Positions 27,121 through 36,060 are shown, counted from the first letter of the stretch. The stretch is DNA of 64,000 nucleotides from Azohydromonas aeria (GCF_009760915.1 NZ_VIDQ01000030.1:1-64000), one strand, 5' to 3'. Numbers and translations: made by a program. Notes: generated by a model not told the origin, from the sequence alone.

Positions 27121-27807
27121 TCAGCGGCCGGCGCGCAGCGTGCGCGCGCCGACGCCGCGCTCGCGCCGCAGCGCGAACGCCAGCGCGCTGGCCGTGGCGT
27201 AGCCCACCTGCAGCGCCGCCGCCTCCAGCGACAGCCCCGCGCGCAGCAGCCGCTCGGCGGCGTCGAGCCGGCGCGCGCGCACCCACGCCGCGGGCGCCAG
27301 CCCGGTGAGCTCGGCAAAGCGCGCGTGGAAGCGCTGCGGGCTCAGGCAGCACAGCGCGGCCAGGCGCGGCGTGGACCAGTCGCCGGCCGGCGCCGCCGCC
27401 ACGGCTGCCTCCAGTGCCGCCAGGTCGATGCGTCGGCGCGCCAGCAGCGTGGCGGTGCCGGCCAGCGCGGCGATCACGGCCCCGGCATCGAGCGCTTCGG
27501 GCGGCAGGGCCTTCCACTGCGGCGGCGGCACGAAGCGGCGCACGCGCGCCAGGGCGGCCGCCGCCGGCGCGTCGATCACCAGCATCTGCGCCGGCGCCTC
27601 GGCCAGGAAGGCATGCGTCACGCCGGCCGGCACGATCAGCGCGCTGGCGGCATCGACGAAGGCGGCATGGCCGTCGAGCTCCAGCTGCAGGCAGCCCCGC
27701 AGGCCCACGAGCACCTGCGCGTGGCCGTGCGCATGCGCCGGGTACTCGCCGGCATAGCGGCGCAGCGAGGCCTCGGCGTGGTTCAGGAGGGATGCGGAAG
27801 GTTCCAT
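27121..27807 (-). CDS. AraC-family transcriptional regulator
   Basis: 228 residues. N-terminal cupin-like domain (YPAHAHGHAQVLVGLRGCLQLELDG, IVPAGVTHAFLA) and a C-terminal AraC helix-turn-helix pair (LAALCCLSPQRFHARFAELTGLAPAAWVRARRLDAAERLLRAG, split by a short turn). It is directly upstream of the EamA gene and is its likely regulator. Effector unknown. Confidence 0.85.
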   Translation of the reverse strand: MEPSASLLNHAEASLRRYAGEYPAHAHGHAQVLVGLRGCLQLELDGHAAFVDAASALIVPAGVTHAFLAEAPAQMLVIDAPAAAALARVRRFVPPPQWKALPPEALDAGAVIAALAGTATLLARRRIDLAALEAAVAAAPAGDWSTPRLAALCCLSPQRFHARFAELTGLAPAAWVRARRLDAAERLLRAGLSLEAAALQVGYATASALAFALRRERGVGARTLRAGR

Positions 27808-28115
27808 GGGCAAGGCGTTGGCCCCGGATTGTTTCCCAGCCGCCAAGCCGACACGCCGGTGCAGCCTGCCCTTGCGGGCACCCGGCGGGCCGGATGGGCG
27901 GCACCGGCGCCGGCACATCCGCGCAAGCCGGTGGTCCTGCGCGCGATGGCATGTCCGATACCCTTGCCAGGGCTGCGCCAGGTCAAGGGGCACGAGCCGG
28001 TGAACATGTGTCATTGCCCACTGCGGCATGCACGGTCCGGGCCTCGCGAGCGGTTGCAGCCGGGCACTCGGCGATCCCCCGGGAAACGCCTCCCAGACAA
28101 CACATCGAGGGAACC
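27808..28115. other. Intergenic region between AraC regulator and PEP-CTERM gene
   Basis: 308 bp between divergent genes. No convincing coding sequence, repeat or operator was recognised. It must hold the promoters of both flanking genes. Confidence 0.4.
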
Positions 28116-28727
28116 ATGAAAAAACGTCTTGCAGCACGGCTGCTTTCAGCCGCCGCGCTGGCCACCGTCCTGGCCGCACCGTCCCAGGCAGCCTTCCTGA
28201 CCATCGACGACAGCGATCCGGACCGGGTCACGATCACGGCCGGCGATTTCGATCTGGACCTGTTCGTCTACGGTGTCTCGCTCAACGCCGGCCCGGGCCG
28301 TGTCGGCACCGTTACGCTGCCCGACGACGTCTACGAAATCTCCGGCTACTGGATCGCGCCGAGCGTGGACGCAGACCGCAGCGACACCATGCTGTTCGCA
28401 TACCCGTCCGACCCTGGCGCCATCTCCAGCTTTGCGGCGTACACCCTGACCGGCCAGCTTGCCGGCCCCGATCCCACGGCCAGCTACAACGCGATCAGCC
28501 TGATCGCCGTCGCCGACCAGGGCGTCCTCTTGGGCAGCCCGGGCCTGCAGCCCACCTGGCCTTCCGATGGCAGCGCCCAGGGCTTCACCTGGAACGGCCT
28601 CACGTTCACGTTCATCGGCGAGCCGGCAACGGTCGCAGCCGTGCCGGAACCCGGCTCGCTGGCCCTGGTCGCGCTGGGCCTGGGCGCGCTGCCGCTGGCA
28701 CGCCGCCGCCGCGCCCACCCCGGCTGA
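28116..28727 (+). CDS. PEP-CTERM sorting-domain protein
   Basis: 203 residues. The signal peptide (MKKRLAARLLSAAALATVL, cut near APSQA) and a C-terminal sorting signal (VPEPGSLALVALGLGAL followed by ARRRRA) define the class. Exosortase cleaves at the PEP region and anchors or exports such proteins, usually in exopolysaccharide-producing bacteria. The middle is a beta-rich acidic domain without a family I recognise. No exosortase gene is in the window. Confidence 0.88.
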   Translation: MKKRLAARLLSAAALATVLAAPSQAAFLTIDDSDPDRVTITAGDFDLDLFVYGVSLNAGPGRVGTVTLPDDVYEISGYWIAPSVDADRSDTMLFAYPSDPGAISSFAAYTLTGQLAGPDPTASYNAISLIAVADQGVLLGSPGLQPTWPSDGSAQGFTWNGLTFTFIGEPATVAAVPEPGSLALVALGLGALPLARRRRAHPG

Positions 28728-28845
28728 GCGGCGGGCGCGCGGACCGAGCCGCGCGAGATGGGCGGTACCACACCCGCTTATCGGCGCTTTGATCCGGCGC
28801 AACCCGTGGCATTTTTCCGGGCTTTTGCAGCAGGGATTCAGAGCG

Positions 28846-29403
28846 ATGTACGGACTGGTCAATCGGGCCATCGAGCAGCTGGTGGTGTCCACCGGCGGCG
28901 AGGCGGCCTGGCAGCGCGTGTGCCAGCGCGCGGGCATCGGCGCGGAGGGCTTCGTCGCCATGTGTCCGTACGACGACGGCGTGACCTACCGGCTCGTCGG
29001 CGCCGTCAGCCAGGAGCTGGGCCAGTCGGCCGAGCAGGTGCTCGAAGCCTTCGGCAACTACTGGGTGCTCTACACCGCCGAGGAAGGCTACGGCGAGCTC
29101 ATGCACGCCTGCGGCGACGACCTGCGCCAGTTCCTGGACAACCTCAACGAGTTGCACGGCCGCATCGAGACCATCTTTCCCGGGCTGCGTCCGCCGCATT
29201 TCGAGGTGCATGACGTGGCGCCCGGCGAGTACCGGGTGCACTACGTGTCCGGGCGCGAGGGCCTGGCGCCGATGGTGGTGGGCCTGCTCAAGGGCCTGGC
29301 CCGGCGCTTCGGCCAGTCGGTCGCCATCGAGCAGCTGCCCACCGGCCAGGGCCTGGCCGGGTGCTTCCAGGTGCGCCACCTCGACGCGACGTCCACCGCA
29401 TGA
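28846..29403 (+). CDS. H-NOX heme nitric-oxide sensor
   Basis: 185 residues beginning MYGLVNRAIEQLVV, the H-NOX start. The proximal heme ligand is His104 in LNELHGRIETIFPGLRPP, the conserved prolines follow, and the YxSxR heme-propionate motif is Tyr133-Ser135-Arg137 in HYVSGREGL. Such proteins bind NO (sometimes O2) and switch a partner kinase or cyclase. The stop overlaps the kinase gene (ATGA), a direct sign that the two work together. Confidence 0.93.
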   Translation: MYGLVNRAIEQLVVSTGGEAAWQRVCQRAGIGAEGFVAMCPYDDGVTYRLVGAVSQELGQSAEQVLEAFGNYWVLYTAEEGYGELMHACGDDLRQFLDNLNELHGRIETIFPGLRPPHFEVHDVAPGEYRVHYVSGREGLAPMVVGLLKGLARRFGQSVAIEQLPTGQGLAGCFQVRHLDATSTA

Positions 29404-30905
29404 GCGCGCGGCCGGCGCGGGCTCCGGTGCTCGATGGCGACCGCTTCGGGCGCGCCTTCCCTTTTCACCTGTGGGTGGACTCGTCGCTGTGCCTGCGCAG
29501 CGTGGGCAGCGCGCTGGCCAAGGCGCGGCCCGACCTGCTCGCGGGCGACGCGCTCGGCAAGCATTTCGAGGTGCTGCGCCCGCGCAGCGCCGCCGGCGTG
29601 GACGACTGGCGCCGCCACGGCAGCGCGCTGTGCACGCTGCGCGCGCACGCGGGCGGCCTGACCCTGCGCGGCAACGCCGAGGTGCTGGACAACGGCAGCG
29701 TGCTGCTGCTGGTGTCGCCGGTGCTGGGGTCGCTGGAGCAGATGCGCGAGCACGGCCTGTCCTTCGGCGACTTCGCCAAGCACGACGCCGCCGGCGAGCT
29801 GCTGCTGGCGGCGCGCGCCACGCGCCTGTCGGCCGTGGACAGCGAGCGCCTGGCGCAGCGGCTGCAGCTGCGCACGCAGCAGCTGGACTCGATCCTGGAG
29901 CTCAGCCGCAACGGCGTGCTCTCCTTCGACGACGCGGGCCGGCTGCTGCACGTCAACGCCGCGGCGCTGGCGCTGCTGGGGCTCGCGCGCGAGGACACGC
30001 CGCAGATGACGCTGGAGCGCTTCGACGCGCACCTCGACGCGCTGCTGGAGCCGCCGCAGCGCGGCCAGGCCTGGCTGCGCCGCGCCTCGGCGGCCGCCGA
30101 GCTGCCGCGGCTGACGCTTGGGCGCCCGCGCCACACCGTCATCGAGCTTGGCTGCCGCGACGGCGGCCGCGGCGGGCGCAACTTCTACCTGCGCGACGTG
30201 ACGCGCGAAACCGAGCTCGACCGCATGAAGAGCGAATTCCTGGCCACGGCCGCGCACGAGCTGCGCACGCCGCTGGCCAGCGTCTTCGGCTTCGCCGAGC
30301 TGCTGCTGCACCGCAGCACCTTCGGCGAGCGCGAGCGCGAGATGCTGCGCACCATCCACCGCCAGGGCGCGCTCTTGATCGACATCGTCGACGAGCTGCT
30401 GGACCTGGCCCGCATCGAGGCCCGCGGCGCCAAGGAGATCGAGCGCGAGCGCTGCCGCGTCGACGACGTGGTGCAGCCGGTCGTCGGGCTGTTCGCCGAG
30501 CGCGAGGGCCCGCACCGGCTGAAGGCCCATCCGGCGCACGGCGCGGCCGAGCTGTTCGTGGACCTGCCCAAGAGCCGCCGCGCGCTGACCAACGTGCTGT
30601 CCAACGCCTACAAGTACTCGCCGCAGGGCGGCGAGGTCGAGGTGGACACCCTGGCCGGCGAGGTGCGCGGCCGGCCCTGCATCGGGCTGCGCGTGTGCGA
30701 CCAGGGCCTGGGCATGTCGCCGGACCAGCTGGCGCAGGTCTTCGACCGCTTCTACCGCGCCGACCGCTCCGGCAGCATCCCGGGCTCCGGCCTGGGCATG
30801 AGCCTGGTCAAGGACATCGTCGAGCTGCAGGACGGACGGGTGGATGTCGCGAGCGAGCTGGGACAGGGCACCTGCGTGACCCTCTGGCTGCCCTGCGCCG
30901 CCTGA
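29400..30905 (+). CDS. Histidine kinase with HNOBA domain, partner of H-NOX
   Basis: 501 residues, soluble. The N-terminal ~150 residues form an HNOBA (H-NOX-associated) domain (FPFHLWVDSSLCLRSVG...HGLSFGDF), followed by a coiled coil, a PAS-like domain (ILELSRNGVLSFDDAGRLLHVN) and the kinase core. His286 lies in AHELRTPLASVFG, the N box is NVLSNAYKYS, and the G boxes are DQGLGMS and GSGLGMSLV. It should be inhibited or activated by NO-bound H-NOX. No response regulator follows, so its output partner is elsewhere. Confidence 0.9.
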   Translation: MSARPARAPVLDGDRFGRAFPFHLWVDSSLCLRSVGSALAKARPDLLAGDALGKHFEVLRPRSAAGVDDWRRHGSALCTLRAHAGGLTLRGNAEVLDNGSVLLLVSPVLGSLEQMREHGLSFGDFAKHDAAGELLLAARATRLSAVDSERLAQRLQLRTQQLDSILELSRNGVLSFDDAGRLLHVNAAALALLGLAREDTPQMTLERFDAHLDALLEPPQRGQAWLRRASAAAELPRLTLGRPRHTVIELGCRDGGRGGRNFYLRDVTRETELDRMKSEFLATAAHELRTPLASVFGFAELLLHRSTFGEREREMLRTIHRQGALLIDIVDELLDLARIEARGAKEIERERCRVDDVVQPVVGLFAEREGPHRLKAHPAHGAAELFVDLPKSRRALTNVLSNAYKYSPQGGEVEVDTLAGEVRGRPCIGLRVCDQGLGMSPDQLAQVFDRFYRADRSGSIPGSGLGMSLVKDIVELQDGRVDVASELGQGTCVTLWLPCAA

Positions 30906-30957
30906 ACGCCCCGCCCTGCGGCGCGGCGCCGCCGTACCGGGCGACAATCCCGGCTGT

Positions 30958-33330
30958 ATGTCCGAACAGTCCCCGCCCACGCCCGCCTACACCGTCGCCG
31001 TGCGCGCGCTGTGCGAGTTCGGGCTGCGCCGCGGCGACCTCGACCAGCGCTTGAGCGGCGGGCCGACCGCGCAGGAAGGCATCGAGGGCCACGCGCTGGT
31101 GGCCTCGCGCCGCGGCGCCGGCTACCGGCGCGAGCTGCCGCTGCAGGCCGACGTCGGCCAGCTGCGCGTGCGCGGCCGCGCCGACGGCTGGGACCCGGCC
31201 GCGCAGCGGCTGGAGGAAGTGAAAACCTACCGCGGCCGGCTGGAGCGCCAGCCGCCCTCGGTGCGCGCGCTGCACTGGGCGCAGCTCATGGTCTACGGCG
31301 CGCTGCTGTGCCGGGAGCAGGGGCTCGCGGAAGTCGAGCTGGCGCTGGTCTACCTGGAGCTCGCCAGCGGCCGGGAGACCGTGTTCACGCGCCGCTGCAG
31401 CGCGCAGGCGCTGGAGCGCGAGCTGCTCGCGGCCTGCGCCGCCTTCGAGCACTGGGCGCGGCTGGAGGCGTCGCACCGCGCCGCGCGCGACGCGGCGCTG
31501 CAGGCGCTGGCCTTCCCGCACGCCGGCTTCCGCCCCGGGCAGCGCACGCTGGCCGAGGCCGTGTACCGCGCCGCGCGCGACGGCCGCTGCCTGCTGGCGC
31601 AGGCGCCCACGGGCATCGGCAAGACGCTGGGCACGCTGTTCCCGCTGCTCAAGGCCCTGCCCGGACAGCGCATCGACCGCGTCGCCTTCCTGACCGCCAA
31701 GACCTCGGGCCGCGCCCTGGCGCTGGAGGTGCTGGCGCTGCTGCGCGACCGCACGCAGCCGCCGGCCGAGGCCCCGGCCCCGGCCCCGGCCCCGGCCGAC
31801 GCCGATGCGTCCGTCACCGAAGCCGGCACCGGCAGCGCCACGCCGCGCTTTCCCCTGCGCGTGCTGGAGCTCGTCGCCCGCGACAAGAGCTGCGAGCACC
31901 CGGACAAGGCCTGCCACGGCGGCTCCTGCCCACTGGCGGCGGGCTTCTTCGACCGGCTGCCCGCGGCGCGGCTGGCGGCCACGGCGTTGCCGTCCTGGGA
32001 GCGCGAGCCGCTGCGCGCGCTGGCGGCGCAGCATCAACTCTGTCCGTACCACCTCGGCCTGGAGCTCGCGCCCTGGGCCGACGTCTTCGTCGGCGACTAC
32101 AACCACTGGTTCGACAGCCATGCCCTGCTGCACGGCCTGAGCACCGCGCAGGGCTGGAAGACCGCGCTGCTGGTGGACGAGGCGCACAACCTCGTGGAGC
32201 GGGCCCGGCGCATGTATTCCGCCGAGCTCGACCCGGCCGCCTGGCGCGCGCTGCGGCGCGGCGCCACGGGCGAGGTCAAGCGGGCACTGGAGCGGCTGCA
32301 GCGGCGCTGGCGCGAGGCGGTGCGGCTGCCCGACGACGCCCAGGACACGCCGCCGCCCTACCGCGTGCTCGGCGGCCTGCCGCCTCGCCTGGTGGAAGCG
32401 CTGCAGCTGGCGTCCTCGGCGGTGCTGGAGCAGCTGGCCGACGACCCGGGCCGCCCGGACCCGGCGCTGCTGGACTTCGCCTTCGACGCGCTGCATTTCG
32501 TGCGGCTGGCGGCGGACTTCGGCCCCCACGCGCTGCTGGACCTGCACACGCAAGGGCGGCACCAGCGCCTGTGCCTGCGCAACGTGGTGCCGGCCCCGCA
32601 CCTGCGGCCGCGGCTGGCCGCGGCGCACGCGCTCACGCTGTTCTCGGCCACGCTGCAGCCGCCGCACCACCACCAGCAGCTGCTGGGACTGCCCGAAGGC
32701 ACCGTGCGGCTCGAAGTGCAGGCGCCCTTCGCCGCGGAGCAGCTGCGCGTGTGGGTGGCGCCCGGGCTGTCCACGCGCTGGCAGCACCGCGAGGCGTCGC
32801 TGGCGCGCATCGTGGAGATCATCGGCGCGCAGTACGACGCGCAGCCCGGCCATTACCTGGCCTTCTTCAGCAGCTACGGCTACCTGCAGCAGGCGGCGCA
32901 GCGCTTCGCCGCCGAGCGCCCGGACGTGCCGGCGTGGCAGCAGTCACGCGGCATGAGCGAGGACGAGCAGGCGGCCTTCGTCGCGCGCTTCGTGCCGGGC
33001 GGGCGCGGCATCGGCTTCGCGGTGCTGGGCGGCGCCTTCGGCGAGGGCATCGACCTGCCCGGCGACCGCCTGGTCGGCGCCTTCATCGCCACGCTGGGCC
33101 TGCCGCAGGTCAACCCGGTCAACGAACAGTTCCGGCGCCTGCTGCAGCAGCGCTTCAACGCGGGCTTCGAGCACGCATACCTGTACCCAGGAATCCAAAA
33201 AGTGGTTCAAGCAGCGGGAAGGGTGATCCGTGGTCCCGACGACCGGGGCGTGCTGCACCTGCTCGACGACCGCTTCGCACGAGCGGATGTGAAAGCGTTG
33301 CTGCCCGCATGGTGGGCGCTGGCCGACTGA
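30958..33330 (+). CDS. XPD/DinG-type iron-sulfur helicase with N-terminal nuclease-like domain
   Basis: 790 residues. The N-terminal ~150 residues contain VRGRADGWDP and LEEVKTYRG, the D...ExK pattern of PD-(D/E)XK nucleases. The helicase has Walker A APTGIGKT, Walker B VDEAHNL, and four cysteines of a [4Fe-4S] cluster (CEHPDKACHGGSC and LCPYH) placed as in XPD. The C-terminal helicase domain has GAFGEGIDLPGD and QAAGRVIRGPDDRG. This nuclease-helicase fusion likely acts in DNA repair or replication-fork processing. Its last ~175 bp overlap the antisense end of the gene at 33155. Confidence 0.9.
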   Translation: MSEQSPPTPAYTVAVRALCEFGLRRGDLDQRLSGGPTAQEGIEGHALVASRRGAGYRRELPLQADVGQLRVRGRADGWDPAAQRLEEVKTYRGRLERQPPSVRALHWAQLMVYGALLCREQGLAEVELALVYLELASGRETVFTRRCSAQALERELLAACAAFEHWARLEASHRAARDAALQALAFPHAGFRPGQRTLAEAVYRAARDGRCLLAQAPTGIGKTLGTLFPLLKALPGQRIDRVAFLTAKTSGRALALEVLALLRDRTQPPAEAPAPAPAPADADASVTEAGTGSATPRFPLRVLELVARDKSCEHPDKACHGGSCPLAAGFFDRLPAARLAATALPSWEREPLRALAAQHQLCPYHLGLELAPWADVFVGDYNHWFDSHALLHGLSTAQGWKTALLVDEAHNLVERARRMYSAELDPAAWRALRRGATGEVKRALERLQRRWREAVRLPDDAQDTPPPYRVLGGLPPRLVEALQLASSAVLEQLADDPGRPDPALLDFAFDALHFVRLAADFGPHALLDLHTQGRHQRLCLRNVVPAPHLRPRLAAAHALTLFSATLQPPHHHQQLLGLPEGTVRLEVQAPFAAEQLRVWVAPGLSTRWQHREASLARIVEIIGAQYDAQPGHYLAFFSSYGYLQQAAQRFAAERPDVPAWQQSRGMSEDEQAAFVARFVPGGRGIGFAVLGGAFGEGIDLPGDRLVGAFIATLGLPQVNPVNEQFRRLLQQRFNAGFEHAYLYPGIQKVVQAAGRVIRGPDDRGVLHLLDDRFARADVKALLPAWWALAD

Positions 33331-33952
33331 TCCGTTGTGCCCAGGCCCGGCGCCGCGCCCGGCGCAGCCGGTGCCGCGCCGCCCGGCCGGTGTTGAACAT
33401 CGAGATCAACGCGGCAGCCGCCAGGAAGGACAGCGTCAGGCTGTCGACCGGGTCCGGGGCCGAGCCGGCGGCCACGGCCGGCGCCTCCGCCGCCACGCCC
33501 AGGTGCCAGAAGTCCTGCAAGGCACGACGGGGCAGCCGCAGTTCGCGCTCCACCGCCAGGCTGTCCGGCCGCGCGATGACCTCCACCACATCCGGGCCCG
33601 GGTAGCGGTGCGCGTCCGGTGCCGCGCCCATACCGTCCAGCCCGGGCCAATCCCGCGGCGCAGCGCCCGCGGCGAGGCTTTCCTCCGTCATGAGGCCGGC
33701 AAGGCCGGCGGACAGCGGCAGGCCGGAAACAATCCCCGCGGGCAGCGCCTCGGGCATCTCCTGGCTGTTGTGATGCCACAACAGCGCATCATCGCCGCTG
33801 CCCTCGCCGGGGGCACCGGGCCCGCTCCAGCCCTGGCCGAACGGCCGTTCCGCCACGTCCGCGTCCGCGCCCTGCGCAGGCGCGCAGGCGGCCGCCGCCG
33901 GCTGCAGGGCGGCAGCGGCAAGCCAGATCAGCACGGACAGCGGACGCCTCAT
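33155..33952 (-). CDS. Exported protein of unknown function with late hydrophobic segment
   Basis: 265 residues from the ATG at 33952, which has AGGTGG 5 nt upstream. A signal peptide (LSVLIWLAAAALQPAAAA) is clear; the central region is Ala/Gly/Pro-rich and acidic; a second hydrophobic stretch (LTLSFLAAAALISMF) near residue 175 is followed by a strongly basic tail (RAARHRLRRARRR). The reading frame then runs 175 bp antisense into the helicase gene, so the true C-terminus may be shorter or altered by a frameshift. The next minus-strand gene has the same overall plan. I recognise no family. Confidence 0.5.
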   Translation of the reverse strand: MRRPLSVLIWLAAAALQPAAAACAPAQGADADVAERPFGQGWSGPGAPGEGSGDDALLWHHNSQEMPEALPAGIVSGLPLSAGLAGLMTEESLAAGAAPRDWPGLDGMGAAPDAHRYPGPDVVEVIARPDSLAVERELRLPRRALQDFWHLGVAAEAPAVAAGSAPDPVDSLTLSFLAAAALISMFNTGRAARHRLRRARRRAWAQRISRPAPTMRAATLSHPLVRSGRRAGAARPGRRDHGSPFPLLEPLFGFLGTGMRARSPR

Positions 33953-34047
33953 GGTGGCCACCTTTTAGTAACGCCATGCAAGCCTAGAGAGCCTTTCCCT
34001 CCAAGTCCAAAAACATTTTGTGACCAAGAGTGAGGGATTGACTCCCC

Positions 34048-34620
34048 TCATTCAAGTGCCCATGGCGCTCTCCGGGCCGACCCGGCGACCGCTGTAGAGC
34101 AAAGGCACCCAGCCGTGGCCGGCACGCCGCCGGGGCGCCGCCGCCTGATGACGGACGGCCACACGCGCCGGCGCCGGCGGTGCCGCCCCGGGGACCCGGC
34201 ACCCGCACGCAGCAACACCATGAACAGCACGGTCGCGACCCCGAGCGGAACGTGGTCGGTCCAGCGGTGCGCGGGCGCCGGTGCGTCGGCGGCGATGGTG
34301 AGCTCCCCGGATTGCCACGCCCCCACGGCGCCCGTCCAGACGCAGGCCGGCAGCGCCGCCGGGCTCACCACGGCCTGCCGGCAGGCCTCGTCGAGCGTGC
34401 GGGCCAAGCCCGGGAGCACGGCGTCCGGTGCGCAGGCCGCGGTGGCCTCCGCTGCGGCAGAAGGGGAGCAGGTGCCCGCCTCGTCCCCTTCCGGCTCCAG
34501 GTGCCAGGGCGCCTGCAGCGACGACGCGGGCTCCGCGCCGGACGGCGCCGGCCACGCCGCCAGCGCCACGCCGGGCGCCCAGGCGACCAGCATCGACAGC
34601 GCGAGCAGCAGGGCCTTCAT
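34048..34620 (-). CDS. Small exported protein with late hydrophobic segment and basic tail
   Basis: 190 residues; the ATG at 34620 has AAGGTGG upstream like its neighbour. Signal peptide MKALLLALSMLVAWAPGVA, a mature region with several cysteines (AGTCSPSAAAEATAACAPD, EACRQAVV, PACVWTGAVG), then a hydrophobic segment VPLGVATVLFMVLL and an Arg-rich tail. Signal peptide, late membrane segment and basic tail recall C-terminally sorted surface proteins, but no PEP or LPXTG motif is visible. Function unknown. Confidence 0.5.
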   Translation of the reverse strand: MKALLLALSMLVAWAPGVALAAWPAPSGAEPASSLQAPWHLEPEGDEAGTCSPSAAAEATAACAPDAVLPGLARTLDEACRQAVVSPAALPACVWTGAVGAWQSGELTIAADAPAPAHRWTDHVPLGVATVLFMVLLRAGAGSPGRHRRRRRVWPSVIRRRRPGGVPATAGCLCSTAVAGSARRAPWALE

Positions 34621-34692
34621 GGCGCATTCCACCTTGCGGCGCCCCGATCCGGCGCCTGATGCCAAGGATCGCGCCGGCGACGCGGGGCGGGC

Positions 34693-34706
34693 TTGCGCCG
34701 CGTCAA
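34693..34706. promoter_or_regulatory. Possible FNR/Anr-like box
   Basis: TTGCGCCGCGTCAA resembles the TTGAT-N4-ATCAA pattern with mismatches in the left half. It lies 73 bp before the minus-strand secreted-protein gene and ~130 bp upstream of the sigma-32-type promoter. Tentative. Confidence 0.3.
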
Positions 34707-34838
34707 GCATGGCGCGGCACGCGGGCACCGCGCAGCGGTTGCGCGGGCAACCCAGGGGCGCGAATACGCCGGCCCAGGGCCGGTTTGCCGTGGCCGCCGC
34801 CGATGCCCCGGCCGCGCGCGGCGAGTCGAAAAAAGGCT

Positions 34839-34866
34839 CTTGAAGCCGCCGCGGGGCGCCCTATCT
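34839..34866 (+). promoter_or_regulatory. Heat-shock (sigma-32) promoter for hsp20 genes
   Basis: CTTGAAG, a 13 bp spacer and CCCTATCT closely match the sigma-32 consensus CTTGAAA-N13/14-CCCCATNT. The site ends 73 bp before the first Hsp20 gene. The rest of the 319 bp gap (34621-34939) holds no recognisable gene. Confidence 0.75.
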
Positions 34867-34939
34867 GGTGCTCATCCCGGCCCGGCGCGACGGATTCGAC
34901 AGGCGATGCGCGGGGCCGCTGACACAGGAGGACAAGCAC

Positions 34940-35404
34940 ATGTTCGGATCCCTTTTGAACTTCCCCGGCGGCGTGTTCGGCGATTTCGAGCGTCTGCGCC
35001 GCGAGCTCGACGACGTGTTCGGCCCGGTGGGCCAGCCTTCGAGCATCCGCTCCGTGGCGCCGGGCGCGTTCCCGGCCGTCAACGTCGGCCGCACCCCCAG
35101 CAGCGTCGAGATCTATGCCTTCGCGCCCGGGCTCGACCCGGCCCGGATCGAGGTCAACCTCGACCGCGGCGTGCTGACCATCGCCGGCGAGCGCGCCTCG
35201 GCGCTGCCGCAGGGCGACGACGGCGCCGGCGCCAGGCAGCGCGTCTACAGCCGCGAGCGCGGCAGTGGCCGCTTCATGCGCGCCATCAGCCTGCCCGACG
35301 ACATCGACCCGGCCCGTGTGCAGGCGCGCTACCGCGACGGCGTGCTCAACGTCAGCATCGCGCGCCGCGCCGAGGCGCAGCCGCAGCGCATCCAGGTCCA
35401 GTAA
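34940..35404 (+). CDS. Hsp20/alpha-crystallin small heat-shock protein (first copy)
   Basis: 154 residues after CACAGGAGGAC. Short N-terminal arm (MFGSLLNFPGG), then the alpha-crystallin domain from VNVGRTPSSVEIYAFAPGLD to DGVLNVSIARR, including RVYSRERGSGRFMRAISLP. Holdase chaperone for unfolded proteins. First gene behind a sigma-32-type promoter; the second Hsp20 gene starts 64 bp downstream. Confidence 0.92.
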   Translation: MFGSLLNFPGGVFGDFERLRRELDDVFGPVGQPSSIRSVAPGAFPAVNVGRTPSSVEIYAFAPGLDPARIEVNLDRGVLTIAGERASALPQGDDGAGARQRVYSRERGSGRFMRAISLPDDIDPARVQARYRDGVLNVSIARRAEAQPQRIQVQ

Positions 35405-35468
35405 TCCGGCAGCCCGGCCACGCACCGGCCGGTTGCCCCCTCAATCATTGATCACGGGAGACAGCGTC

Positions 35469-35903
35469 ATGACCGACACCCGCGACCTCCAGGCCCAGAA
35501 CGGAAGCAACGTGCAACAGCAGCCCCAGCAAGCCCAACCGCAACAGAGTGCGCGCCGCGCGGCGCAGGACGAGCGCGCCATGGTGCCGCGCGTGGACGTG
35601 CTCGAAGACGAGTCCGGCATCACGCTGCTGGCCGACCTGCCCGGCGTGCCGCGCGAGCAGCTCGAACTGAAGGTGGAAGGCGACACGCTGCTGATCGAAG
35701 GCGCCGTCGCGGCCTTCGCGCCCGAAGGGCTCGAAGCGCTGCATGCCGAAGTGCGGCTGCCGCGCTACCGCCGCGCCTTCACGCTCAGCCGCGAACTCGA
35801 CGCCGGCGCCATCCAGGCGCAGCTGCGCGACGGCGTGCTCAACCTGCGCATCCCCAAGCAGGCCCACGCCCAGCCGCGGCGCATCGAGGTGCAGGTGGGC
35901 TGA
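35469..35903 (+). CDS. Hsp20/alpha-crystallin small heat-shock protein (second copy)
   Basis: 144 residues with a Gln-rich N-terminal arm (QQQPQQAQPQQ) and a compact crystallin domain (VDVLEDESGITLLADLPGVP to DGVLNLRIPKQ). Differs strongly from the first copy, so the two may co-assemble rather than duplicate each other, as IbpA/IbpB do. Ends before a strong terminator. Confidence 0.92.
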   Translation: MTDTRDLQAQNGSNVQQQPQQAQPQQSARRAAQDERAMVPRVDVLEDESGITLLADLPGVPREQLELKVEGDTLLIEGAVAAFAPEGLEALHAEVRLPRYRRAFTLSRELDAGAIQAQLRDGVLNLRIPKQAHAQPRRIEVQVG

Positions 35904-35976
35904 GGCCGGCGCCGCGCCCGCCCCACGGAAAGCCCCTTTTCCTCCTCGATGCCGGGCGACGCCGCCGCCCGGGCTG

Positions 35977-36018
35977 CCCGCCGTCGCGTCTTCCGGTACG
36001 CGGCGGCGGGTTTTTTTT
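35977..36018 (+). terminator. Rho-independent terminator of the hsp20 operon
   Basis: 12 bp stem (35977-35988 with 35999-36010, one G-U wobble), 10 nt loop, then eight T residues. Best terminator in the window. Confidence 0.88.
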
Positions 36019-36060
36019 CATGGCGCGGGACGGGGCACGGCCATTGCCACGCCCCGGGGC

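Noticed and set aside
33207-33779. Alternative minus-strand frame overlapping the exported-protein gene
   Set aside because: No signal peptide and strongly biased shadow composition; the frame beginning at 33952 has a signal peptide and a ribosome-binding site.
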